Assembly (NCBI RefSeq): GCF_904848625.1
Contig: NZ_CAJHCP010000004.1
Span: forward strand, 310,001-374,000
Direction: 5' to 3'
Length of the DNA stretch: 64,000 bases
From: Paraburkholderia metrosideri
GTDB lineage: Bacteria > Pseudomonadota > Gammaproteobacteria > Burkholderiales > Burkholderiaceae
The position numbers were made by a program, and so were the translations under genes. Under the pieces are notes generated by a model that did not search any database, was not told the origin of the DNA, and worked only from the letters and a program-made list of their open reading frames with translations. Shown here one piece after another: positions 17,547 to 26,800 of the stretch; within the stretch, counting starts at the first letter, position 1; every line of letters starts with the position of its first letter.

Positions 17547-18170
17547 ATGTCTTACCTCAGTCTCAGCGCGCTGCCCGCCGGCATCCTGTTCGCGCTCGTC
17601 ACCTCGGTCACGCCCGGCCCGAACAATACGATGTTGCTGGCCTCCGGCGTCAACTTCGGCTTTCGCCGCACGCTGCCGCATCTGTCCGGAATCAGCGTCG
17701 GGGTTGTGCTGTTGATGCTGTCGGTGGGAATCGGCCTCGGCGAAGCGTTTGTCCATTTCCCTGTGCTGTACACCGTGCTGGAAGTCGCGAGCGTCGCCTA
17801 TCTGCTGTATCTCGCGTGGAAGATCGGCACGTCGGGAGAGTTGAAGGTAAAAAAGGGCGAGCGCCGGCCGATGAAATTTTATGAGGCCATCGCGTTCCAG
17901 TGGGTGAATCCGAAGGCATGGATGATGGTGCTGACCGCCGCCACGACCATCCACCTCAGTGAGAGCTACAGCATGAACGCCGTCGCGATGGCGCTGGTGT
18001 TCTACGTGATCGGCTTTCCGTGCATCTGCCTGTGGGCGGGTTTCGGCACGGCGATGCGCGAAGTGCTGTCGGACCCGAAGCGGCTGCGCATTTTCAATAT
18101 CCTGATGGCACTGCTGCTGGTGCTTTCGCTCTATCCGATCGCATTGAAACTGCTGGGCCACGGCGGCTGA
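17547..18170 (+). CDS. LysE/RhtB-family amino acid exporter
   Basis: This is a 207-residue inner-membrane protein with about six hydrophobic segments. The N-terminal family signature is clear: SVTPGPNNTMLLASG (residues 20-34) and GFRRTLPHLSGISVG; FQWVNPKAWMM is the central family motif. It would export an amino acid or related metabolite by proton exchange; the substrate is unknown. GGAG lies 7 bases before the ATG. It is convergent with the MocR-type regulator, 23 bases away. Together with the aminotransferase beyond, this suggests a small amino-compound handling locus. Confidence 0.92.
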   Translation: MSYLSLSALPAGILFALVTSVTPGPNNTMLLASGVNFGFRRTLPHLSGISVGVVLLMLSVGIGLGEAFVHFPVLYTVLEVASVAYLLYLAWKIGTSGELKVKKGERRPMKFYEAIAFQWVNPKAWMMVLTAATTIHLSESYSMNAVAMALVFYVIGFPCICLWAGFGTAMREVLSDPKRLRIFNILMALLLVLSLYPIALKLLGHGG

Positions 18171-18193
18171 TTGCGAGCGCGGCCCTCGCGCAT

Positions 18194-19609
18194 TTATAGC
18201 GTCCCCTGCCCGACTCGTTCGATAAAGCGCCACAACGCGTCGTCGGTCGAATAGGGGGCGTTGAAACGAAACCACGCGCTAGGGGCATCGTCAGGACGGA
18301 AGTAAGAGCCCGGCGCGAGCCAGATGCCATGCGCGAGTGCGGCCGTCGCGACTTCGCCGGCCCGCTCCGCCTCGATCGGCAAACGCACCCACAAAAACAG
18401 ACCCGCGCGCGGCCGGTGAAAGACCTCGAGGCCCAGCGAATCGAGCCGTTCCTCGACCGTCGCATGCGCCAGTTTGAGCCGCTCGTTCACTGCTTCCACG
18501 TGACGCGCATAGCGCCCTTCCAGCAACACCTTGTCGACGATCCGCTCGATCGCCTCCGACGACGTCAAACCCACCGCCATCTTCGTGCGTGCCAATTCGC
18601 GCAGCACCGCCTGTTCGGCGACCACGTAGCCACAGCGCAACCCCGGGGTCACCGTCTTCGAGAATCCGCCGACATACAGCACGCGCTGCAAGCCTTCCAT
18701 CGCCGCAAAGAGCGGTGCACCGGACGGCGCGAGTTCGCGGCTCACGTCGTCTTCAATCACCCACATGCGCTGGCGTTCCGCGATTTGCAGCAGACGGAAT
18801 GCAGCGGACATGCCAAACGTCGCCCCCGTCGGATTTTGCAGCGTCGTGTTGACGAAGATCGCCTTCGGCTTGTGCTGCGCGACCAGCGCTTCCAGCACCT
18901 CCGTATCGACACCCGACGGCGTGCGCGGCACGCCATGCACCACCAGTCCGGCGAGCTTGAGAATCTGCAGCAGATTGCAGTAACCGGGATCTTCGACGAT
19001 CACCGCGTCGCCCGCGCGCAGCAAGGTACGCACGATCAGATCGAGCCCCTGGGTTGCGCCTTGGGTCAGCAGCACATTCGAGACGTCGACCGGCAAGCCG
19101 CGCCGGTCGAGCTGTTCGGCGATCCGTTCGCGCAGCGGGGCGAACCCATACGGATGCCCGTAATCGCCAAGCCGCGCCGCCGGCACCCGGCTGGTGGCGC
19201 GCAACGCGTGCTGCAAACCGGTCTCGTTGACCCACTCGTTCGGCAGCCAGCCGCCGCCGGCCTTGATCGGCACCGAATGATCGGCGAACACATCGGATAA
19301 CAACCAGGTCGCGGTGAGGCTCGGCGGCTGCCAATGGGCGGCAACGGGGCGCAGGGACTGCGGGCGCGCCGCCACGCGATAACCGGAGCCGCGCCGCGCG
19401 ATCACGAGACCCATCGACACCAGACGGTTGTACGCCTCGGTCACCGTGAAGGTGCTCAGTTCATGGCTCTGCGCCAGTTGCCGCACCGACGGCAACAACG
19501 CGCCCGCGCGCAACGATTGCGCGTCAATGGCGCTCGCAAAGCCTTGCACGACCTGCTCGACAAGCGTCGGGGCCGAACGCCGGTCGCGCTCAAGTTCCAG
19601 TTCGATCAT
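18194..19609 (-). CDS. MocR/GabR-type transcriptional regulator (GntR HTH plus aminotransferase-like domain)
   Basis: This 471-residue PLP-binding regulator has an N-terminal GntR winged helix (about 1-75: LLPSVRQLAQSHELSTFTVTEAYNRL). A linker leads to a fold-type I aminotransferase domain (about 110-470) with LLTQGATQGLDLIVRTLL, DPGYCNL, NPTGATFG and the PLP-lysine region VGGFSKTVTPGLRCGYV (Lys in GFSK). Such proteins sense amines or amino acids via PLP and bind direct repeats. It is divergent from the omega-amino acid:pyruvate aminotransferase gene with 182 bases between, where four ACAGTT/AACTGT hexamers occur. It probably controls that gene and itself. Confidence 0.92.
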   Translation of the reverse strand: MIELELERDRRSAPTLVEQVVQGFASAIDAQSLRAGALLPSVRQLAQSHELSTFTVTEAYNRLVSMGLVIARRGSGYRVAARPQSLRPVAAHWQPPSLTATWLLSDVFADHSVPIKAGGGWLPNEWVNETGLQHALRATSRVPAARLGDYGHPYGFAPLRERIAEQLDRRGLPVDVSNVLLTQGATQGLDLIVRTLLRAGDAVIVEDPGYCNLLQILKLAGLVVHGVPRTPSGVDTEVLEALVAQHKPKAIFVNTTLQNPTGATFGMSAAFRLLQIAERQRMWVIEDDVSRELAPSGAPLFAAMEGLQRVLYVGGFSKTVTPGLRCGYVVAEQAVLRELARTKMAVGLTSSEAIERIVDKVLLEGRYARHVEAVNERLKLAHATVEERLDSLGLEVFHRPRAGLFLWVRLPIEAERAGEVATAALAHGIWLAPGSYFRPDDAPSAWFRFNAPYSTDDALWRFIERVGQGTL

Positions 19610-19657
19610 GAGTTAGCACGAAGTCAGAAGCGAAAGCCGCAAGCCGCATCGAGCGAC

Positions 19658-19741
19658 ACAGTTCACGGCAATCCACCAATACAGTTAGCGCCACACTACG
19701 TCAACTGTTTATGCCGCCATTAAACCGCGAACGCTACAGTT
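19658..19741. promoter_or_regulatory. candidate MocR operator array (ACAGTT repeats)
   Basis: The hexamer ACAGTT occurs at 19658, 19681 and 19736, and its complement AACTGT at 19703. The first three positions are spaced 23 and 22 bases, about two helical turns each. Direct plus inverted hexamers of this kind are how GabR-type regulators bind. Confidence 0.45.
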
Positions 19742-19791
19742 TCACCATGCCCCGCAGACCTCCCTAGGGGCGCCATTTCCCGGAGATACCC

Positions 19792-21120
19792 ATGACTTCG
19801 CGCCCCGTTATCGACGACCTGTCCTCATTCTGGATGCCCTTCACCGCCAACCGCCAGTTCAAGGCGGCGCCGCGTCTGCTGGAATCGGCCAAGGGGATGT
19901 ACTACCGCAGCACGGACGGGCGCGAAGTGCTCGACGGCTGTGCGGGTCTATGGTGCGTGAACGCGGGCCATGGCCGCGACGAGATCGTCGCCGCGATCAC
20001 CCAGCAGCTGTCGACGCTCGACTTCGCGCCGACCTTCCAGATGGGCCACCCGCTCGCGTTCGAAGCGGCCACGAAAGTCGCCGAGCTGATGCCGGAGGGT
20101 CTCGACCGCATCTTCTTCACGAACTCGGGTTCTGAATCGGTCGATACCGCGCTGAAAATTGCACTCGCTTACCACCGTTCGCGCGGCGAGGGGCAGCGCA
20201 CGCGCCTGATCGGCCGTGAACGCGGATATCACGGCGTGGGCTTCGGCGGTATCTCGGTAGGCGGGATCGCACCGAATCGCAAGACGTTTTCCGGCGCGTT
20301 GCTGCCGGCGGTCGATCATCTGCCGCATACGCATAACCTCGAACACAACGCGTTCTCGAAGGGCCAGCCGGCGTGGGGCGCGCATCTGGCCGAGGATCTC
20401 GAACGCATTGTCACGCTGCACGATGCCTCGACGATTGCTGCGGTTATCGTCGAGCCGGTGGCCGGCTCGACGGGTGTGCTGATTCCGCCGCAAGGTTATC
20501 TGCAGAAGCTGCGCGAGATCTGCACGAAGCACGGCATCCTGCTGATTTTCGACGAAGTGATTACGGGTTTTGGCCGCGTCGGCAAAGCGACGGCGAGCGA
20601 ATACTTCGGCGTGACGCCGGACCTGATCACGCTGGCGAAGGCGATCAACAACGCGTCGATTCCAATGGGCGCGGTCGCGGCGAGCCGTACGATTCACGAC
20701 ACCATCGTCAACGGCGGCGCACCTGGCGCGATCGAGCTGTTCCACGGTTATACGTATTCGGCGCACCCGGCGGCCGCTGCTGCAGCGGTGGCGACGCTGG
20801 ATCTGTATCGTCGCGAAGGTCTGTTCGAGCGTGCCGCCACGCTTGCGCCGACGTTCGAAGCCGCCGCGCATTCGCTGCGCAGCGCGAAGCACGTGAAGGA
20901 CGTGCGCAACCTTGGGATGATCGCGGGCGTGGAACTCGAGTCGCGCGACGGCGCACCGGGCGCACGGGCTTATGAGGCGTTCGTCAAATGCTTCGAGGCA
21001 GGCGTGCTGGTGCGATTTACTGGCGATATTCTGGCGTTCTCGCCGCCGCTCATCATCAATGAAGAGCAGATCGCGCACATCTTCAAAACGGTGGGGGACG
21101 TGCTGGCGACGGTGCAGTAA
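19792..21120 (+). CDS. omega-amino acid:pyruvate aminotransferase (class III, beta-alanine type)
   Basis: This 442-residue cytoplasmic PLP enzyme would move the amino group of beta-alanine or another omega-amino acid to pyruvate. Class-III features are in order: FWMPFTANRQFK near the start (typical of the beta-alanine:pyruvate subgroup), NSGSESVDTALK, RERGYHGVGFGG, FDEVITGFGRVGK, and the PLP lysine in LITLAKAINNASIPMGAV (about residue 285), then HGYTYSAHP. Length fits the family. The ATG is preceded by CGGAGA. It is divergent from the MocR-type regulator, which probably induces it in response to an amine. The exact substrate is inferred. Confidence 0.92.
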   Translation: MTSRPVIDDLSSFWMPFTANRQFKAAPRLLESAKGMYYRSTDGREVLDGCAGLWCVNAGHGRDEIVAAITQQLSTLDFAPTFQMGHPLAFEAATKVAELMPEGLDRIFFTNSGSESVDTALKIALAYHRSRGEGQRTRLIGRERGYHGVGFGGISVGGIAPNRKTFSGALLPAVDHLPHTHNLEHNAFSKGQPAWGAHLAEDLERIVTLHDASTIAAVIVEPVAGSTGVLIPPQGYLQKLREICTKHGILLIFDEVITGFGRVGKATASEYFGVTPDLITLAKAINNASIPMGAVAASRTIHDTIVNGGAPGAIELFHGYTYSAHPAAAAAAVATLDLYRREGLFERAATLAPTFEAAAHSLRSAKHVKDVRNLGMIAGVELESRDGAPGARAYEAFVKCFEAGVLVRFTGDILAFSPPLIINEEQIAHIFKTVGDVLATVQ

Positions 21121-21130
21121 CCCATGCGAC

Positions 21131-21159
21131 GCGGGGAAGAGCCGTCGGCCCTTCCCCGC
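21131..21159 (+). terminator. GC-rich hairpin after the aminotransferase gene
   Basis: GCGGGGAAG and CTTCCCCGC form a perfect 9-bp stem enclosing a further short pairing (GCC/GGC), 10 bases after the stop codon. No T run follows, so termination would be atypical. Confidence 0.4.
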
Positions 21160-21264
21160 GACAGACACGCGGCGTTTTCCAACCATCGAATCCGCTTGCC
21201 GGCAGACCCGCAGGCTCTCTGGTGAACGGAACGTAAAAAAGCCGCGTACGAGCGTCAATCAGAC

Positions 21265-21789
21265 CTAGTGATGCGCACGCGAAGCCCGCGTATGCGCCGC
21301 CTTCTTCGCAGCCGCCGAACGTCCCGCAGCACCCTTCGTCGCTGCCGCTTTTTTCGCCGCCGCTGACCGGCTGGCCGCCGGGCGTTTCGCCGCCGCAGCC
21401 TTGGTCTGCTTCGACAGCGCCGACGGGGAAACGCCCGCCGTGCTCTCACGCTTTAACGCATTGGTCGCCGCGCGTGAGCGCTTGGCTGTCGACTCCGTGC
21501 TCGCGCTCTTTCTGGCCGTGCTCTTGTGCTGTCCAGCGGCGTTATCCTTGTCCGCCTTCTTGCGGGTCGCTTCGCTCGTCGCCCCCTTCTTCGGGGATTT
21601 CACGGCAACGCCCGCGCGGCGTGCTTCAGACAGGCCAATCGCAATCGCCTGTTTTGCCGACCTGACGCCGTGCTTGCCGGCGCGCACCTTATCGACCTGT
21701 TCCTTGACGAATTCACCTGCCTGGGTGCTCGGTGCCTTACCGGCACGCTTGTCGGCGTGGGCACGTTTGAGGGTTTTTTGCTCGGGCAT
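21265..21789 (-). CDS. histone-H1-like basic protein with DUF6496-like N-terminus
   Basis: This is a 174-residue, strongly basic protein. Residues 1-65 (KAPSTQAGEFVKEQVDKVRAGKHG, then SAKQAIAIGLSEARRAGV) match the small DUF6496 family. The remainder is a low-complexity Ala/Lys/Ser/Arg tail with repeated AAKKAA-type units resembling histone H1 and the Bordetella/Burkholderia H1-like proteins. It probably binds DNA non-specifically and compacts the nucleoid; this is inference from composition. GGACTG upstream of the ATG is only a modest ribosome site. It stands alone between the aminotransferase gene and a divergent small gene. Confidence 0.8.
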   Translation of the reverse strand: MPEQKTLKRAHADKRAGKAPSTQAGEFVKEQVDKVRAGKHGVRSAKQAIAIGLSEARRAGVAVKSPKKGATSEATRKKADKDNAAGQHKSTARKSASTESTAKRSRAATNALKRESTAGVSPSALSKQTKAAAAKRPAASRSAAAKKAAATKGAAGRSAAAKKAAHTRASRAHH

Positions 21790-22112
21790 GACAGTCCTCC
21801 AGTTTGGCTGTGGCCTGTGTCATGCAGCAACGGCTGTGCCGCGAGACTTGCACGCGCCGGTCCATGTCGCGCGCGACCGTGATGCATACTGGGAATCCGG
21901 GTTCGAACGGACGACCAGCGTGAATCCAGCTGAACCCGCTTGAATCGCCATCAATTCAAAATAATCCACCAACATTCGCGATAAATTCGTCGACCGATTG
22001 AAACCACGACGCGATTCGGCCAAATCACCGCCTGCCACTCGCGCCCATTACCCGGACGGCGTATGGTGTCAGCAAGGGTTGGCGCCGTGGTCCAGCCCGT
22101 CGGGAGACGTCC

Positions 22113-22364
22113 ATGAAGATACCGACCGTTCGTGCAGGTGCGCACATTGAAGGCGTGCACTGGATCGCCGAATACGCCGAAGACGTTCACGAAATTCGCG
22201 TGTTTCGCGAAGGCCAGGAAGTGGACGTGCACAACGCACCGTCCACGTTGTTCGGCGACGAAGAGAATGCGGGGTCCAAAAGCACCGCCGATCATCGCGC
22301 TGTCGAGGCTGCCGTGCTGGCTTATCTGAAGCGCTTTGTGATGGAGCACGACGCGGAGGAGTAG
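22113..22364 (+). CDS. small hypothetical protein
   Basis: This is an 83-residue acidic protein with no signal peptide or membrane segment. It runs from MKIPTVRAGAHIEGVHWIA through EIRVFREGQEVDV to a C-terminal helix RAVEAAVLAYLKRFVMEHD. A strong GGGAGAC site lies just before the ATG. I recognise no characterised family. It is a stand-alone gene between the histone-like gene and the end of the nicotinate operon. Confidence 0.72.
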   Translation: MKIPTVRAGAHIEGVHWIAEYAEDVHEIRVFREGQEVDVHNAPSTLFGDEENAGSKSTADHRAVEAAVLAYLKRFVMEHDAEE

Positions 22365-22522
22365 CGTTGCGCGTCATGGGCAGGCATCGCAGGAATAGCA
22401 GGAATAGCCGGTGTGGGGCAAAGACGCTCGCTTGCCCCTGTTGAATCCGCCTGCGCCATCGACTGCGCGCAGGCGTTGATCAGACACGAAGCATCGCCGT
22501 TTCAGCCGGCGATAACCCCAGG

Positions 22523-23731
22523 TTAGTCCGCTGGCCGCAGCTTCCTGACTTCGGCATCCGATGGCTGAACGCTCGCGCCATCAATGTACCGATACGACGT
22601 CATCACGCCCTTGCCGTCCTTCACTGCCGTCACACCGACGTACGCGCCCATCGTCGACTGATTGTCCTGCGGGCGATACACGATCGGACCGAACGGCGTC
22701 TCCACATTCAAGCCCTTGAACGCGGCGGCGAGCTTGTCGGAATCGGTGGAACCCGCCTTTTTGATGCCGTCCGCAATCGACATCAGCGCCGAATAGCCGA
22801 CCACCGAACCGAGGCGCGGGTAGTCGTGATACTTCGCCTGATACGCGTCGACGAACTTCTTGTTCGCCGCTGTATCGATCGAATACCACGGGTAGCCTGT
22901 GACGATCCAGCCAGTCGGCGCTTCAGCGCCCAGCGGATCGAGATAGTCCGGCTCGCCCGTTAGCAGCGAGACCACGCTGGTGTCTTTGAACAGGCCGCGC
23001 GTATTGCCTTCACGCACGAACTTGCCGAGGTCCGCGCCGAACAGCACGTTGAAAATCGCGTCCGGCTTCGCATCGGCGATGGCCTGGGTCACCGCACCCG
23101 CGTCGACCTTACCGAGCGGCGTCGCCTGCTCGACGACGAACTGCACGTCAGGTTGCGCCGCCGTCAGCAGCTTCTTGAACGTCGCGACCGCCGATTGCCC
23201 GTACTCGTAGTTCGGATACACCAGCGCCCAACGCTTCTTGTGCAGCTTGGCCGCTTCCGGCACCAGCATCGCGACCTGCATATAGGTGGAAGGACGCAGA
23301 CGGTACGTGTATTTGTTGCCATCGGCCCAGACAATCTTGTCGGTCAGCGGCTCGGCGGCGAGGAAGAAAATCTTCTTCTGCTTCGCGAAGTCGCTCAACG
23401 CGAGACCCGTGTTCGACAGAAATCCGCCGAACAGCATTTGCACCTGCTCGCCGGCGATCAATTCCTGCGCGGCGCGAATCGTGTCGCCGGGGTTGCCGTT
23501 GTCGTCGCGCGACACGACTTCGAGTTGCTTGCCGAGCACGCCACCGGCCGCGTTGACCTGTTCGAGCGCAAGATTCCAGCCGTTCTTGTAAGGCCCGAGA
23601 AAGGCGGGTTGCGCCTTATAGCTATTGATCTCACCGATCTTGATGGTCTGCTGTGCGCTCGCGCTCAAGGCGGCAAACGAGCACAGCGTCGACACCGTAA
23701 GGCGAGAGATCCATCCTGCGCGCGTGGTCAT
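22523..23731 (-). CDS. LivJ/LivK-type periplasmic substrate-binding protein, probably for nicotinate or a derivative
   Basis: This 402-residue protein has a signal peptide to about residue 26 (SASA-Q), then the type-I periplasmic-binding fold of branched-chain amino acid receptors: IKIGEINSYKAQPAFLGPYKNG, EQVNAAGGVLGKQLEV, DDNGNPGDTIRAAQELI, LVYPNYEYGQSAVATFKKLL and SVVGYSALMSIADGIKKAG. It is the last gene of the minus-strand nicotinate operon, 107 bases beyond nicB, and would feed the LivHM-LivG-LivF transporter encoded upstream. The ligand is inferred from this context only; the fold alone would allow amino acids, amides or aromatic acids. Confidence 0.88.
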   Translation of the reverse strand: MTTRAGWISRLTVSTLCSFAALSASAQQTIKIGEINSYKAQPAFLGPYKNGWNLALEQVNAAGGVLGKQLEVVSRDDNGNPGDTIRAAQELIAGEQVQMLFGGFLSNTGLALSDFAKQKKIFFLAAEPLTDKIVWADGNKYTYRLRPSTYMQVAMLVPEAAKLHKKRWALVYPNYEYGQSAVATFKKLLTAAQPDVQFVVEQATPLGKVDAGAVTQAIADAKPDAIFNVLFGADLGKFVREGNTRGLFKDTSVVSLLTGEPDYLDPLGAEAPTGWIVTGYPWYSIDTAANKKFVDAYQAKYHDYPRLGSVVGYSALMSIADGIKKAGSTDSDKLAAAFKGLNVETPFGPIVYRPQDNQSTMGAYVGVTAVKDGKGVMTSYRYIDGASVQPSDAEVRKLRPAD

Positions 23732-23838
23732 GCGTTTCTCCGTTATCAGAAGGATTGCGTGAAAGCTGGTTGGTTGTTGTTTCGCTCGTTTTTGCCCTTT
23801 ATTTGCCTCTTATATCAGGCGAAAAAACGGCTGGCGCT

Positions 23839-26800
23839 TCAATCGGCTGGCGACGTCGCGCGGATTCGGGCGACGCTCTGCGTGACGTCCTGCCACGCGG
23901 GCTTGCCGCCAGCAAACTGCTGGCGCAGCCAGGACACGAGTTCGGCCACCTGGGCGTCGTTGAAACTGTCGCGATAAGCCGGCATCGTACCCAGTTCGGG
24001 CCGCGCAGGCGAGCCGATGCCGTCGAGAATCACACGAATCAGATTATCGGGTGTCGCGCTGTGCAGATTCGTGTTAAGCGCAAGCGAAGGATGCGCGCCG
24101 AACAGTTGCGGACCGCTGCCGGTGTGATGACAGGCGGCGCATGCGCCGTCAAAGAGACGCGCGCCGAGCGTCGCCGGCGCGCCGGTGAGCGCGCTGGCCT
24201 GTTCGTATTGGCGCGCGACCGCCTGCGGATCGGCATTCGGTTCCAACGGATTGAGCGACGCCAGATAGGTCGCCATCGCGCGAATATCGCTGTCGGGGAG
24301 TGCCGCCAGATCGCCGACGACAGGTGCCATCGGCCCAGCCGCGACGCCGTGCAGCGGTGCGTGACCGTGGCGCAGATAGCCGAACAGTTCGTCTTCGCTC
24401 CACGGGACGGGTGCGTTCGACAGCGTGGATAACGCGGGCGCTTCCCAGCCGTCCGCCACGCCGCCGCTCATGAAAGCCGCCCCGGTTTTTTCAGCGCCGA
24501 AGGCGTTGCGCGGCGTGTGGCACGCGCTGCAATGGCCGAGGCCGTTCACGAGGTACGCGCCGCGATTCCATTGCGCGCTTTGCGTGGCATCCGCAGTGAA
24601 CGTATTGCGTCGAAGGAAAAGGCCGTTCCATGCAGCCATCAGCGGACGCACGCTGAACGGGAACGCGAGTTTCGTTTCCGGTGGCCGCGAGCGCACCGGC
24701 GTTTGCGACATCAGGTACGCGTAGAGTGCTTTGAGGTCGTCGTCCGACGTGTTCCTGAACGATGTGTACGGGAACGCCGGATACAGCCGGTGGCCGTCGC
24801 GGCTAATCCCCTGCCGCATCGCGCGGATAAACGCGTCTAATGACCAGTTGCCGATTCCCGTCTGGCCGTCCGGCGTGATGTTGGTGCTATAGACCGTGCC
24901 GAATGGTGTAGCGAGCGGCTTGCCACCTGCATTCGGCACACCGTTGTGCGCGGTGTGGCAAACCGCGCAATTTCCCAGCGATGCGAGCACCTTGCCACGT
25001 GCGACCAGCTCGGGCGCAAACGCGCTGGCAAGCGGCGGTGCGATGGGCGCGATAGCGTGGGGTGCAAGCGACAACGCACCGAGCCAGCCCGCGGCGCCCG
25101 CGGCGAATGCGCCCAGCAAGCCGAGACGCCAGCGCTGCTTTCTGCGCGCCGCCGCGTCTTCGGCCTGCGCGTCGGCAAGCGCGGCGCGGATCGTTTCGGG
25201 CGTGAACGGCGGTCGGCGAAACCGCACGCCTGTCGCGTCGTAAAGCGCGTTGGCAATCGCCGCTGCGCCCGGCAGCGATGCGGATTCGCCTGCGCCCATC
25301 GGCGGCTCGCCGTGACGCGGCATCATCACCACTTCGATCACGGGCACTTCGCGGAACGTCAGAATCGGATACGCGCCCCACTCCTGGCTCGTCACTGCGT
25401 GTTCGCCGAACGTCACGCGTTCTTTCAACGCGCGGCTGGTCGCCTGTATCACGTTGCCGTGGATCTGATGACGCACGCCGTCGGGGTTGATCATCGTGCC
25501 GGTGTCCTGGCCGACCACCACGCGCGTCACCGCGAGTTCGCCGCTTTTGCGATTGACTTCGACGTCGGCGATCCAGGCGGACCAGGCCGCGCCGAAGCCG
25601 GGGAATTTGCTATGCACATAGCGCGCGTAAGCGATGCCTCTGCCACGCGCGATATCGCCTTCCTGAACCCGTATCGCCGATGGATCGCGCGGCTCCCAAG
25701 CAGCCTTTTCAGCGACGGCTTTCACCAGATCGATCGCACGCGGATCGGTCAGATGCTTGAGCCGGAATTCGACCGGATCGACGCCCGCTTCGGCCGCGAG
25801 TTCGTCGATAAACGACTCATGGGCGAACGTATTGGGCAACGCGGACACCCCTCGTAGCCACGCGGCCCGCACGATCGGCGGCGTGTCGTCGCACACCACG
25901 CGCATGCTGCGATAGTCGTACGGCGGCACCGCCGTGCGATCGCCCATTTCGAACACCTGCGGCTGCGCGGCAATCGTGCCGGTCAACAGCAGCGCCAACG
26001 TAGGCGCATCGTTCGATGGATAACGCGTCGCGAAATCGTACGCCGCCAGTTCGCCTTCGGCACTTAACGCGCCACGCACGTCCATCAGTTGCGCTGCGCC
26101 CTTCGGCTCCCACGAGTGTTCGTCTTCGCGCGAGAGTTGCACACGCACGGGCGCGCCGGTTGCGCGAGACAGCAACGCGGCGTCGGCGGCGACATCGTCC
26201 GCGCAATTGCGGCCGTAGCAGCCCGCAGCATCCATTCGCACGATGTCGATCTGCGCTTCGTCCATCGTCATCAGCAACGCGAGATCCGCGCGCAGTGAAT
26301 GCGGGTTCTGCGTGCCCGACCAGACCTTCAATACGCCTTCACGATAATCGGCCACTGCACAAGACGGTCCAATCGACGCATGCATCTGAAACGGCCACAC
26401 GTAGGTGCGTTCCAAAGTGCGGGCGGGATCTTGCGCGAGTGTCGCATCCACGTCGCCGTCGATCAAAAGATCACGACGTGTAGCAGGATTCGCGCGCAAC
26501 GCCGCCTCCACTTCTTCGCTCGTTTCCAGCGACGGCAAACCTTCAACCGCTTTCCACTGCACGTCGAGCCGCTTCACGGCCTGCTGCGCGACTTCCTCCC
26601 GCTCAGCAACAATCCCGACAAAATCGCGGATCACCACGACCTTGACGATGCCGGGCAACCCGCTCACCGAGTTTTCGTCGACATGCAGCAGGCTATTGCC
26701 CATGAAGTCGCCCTGCGCCACGCCCGCATACGGCGGTCTCACCACGCGGCCATGCAACATGCCGGGGACGCGCACGTCATGCACGAAAACGAGTTCGCCG

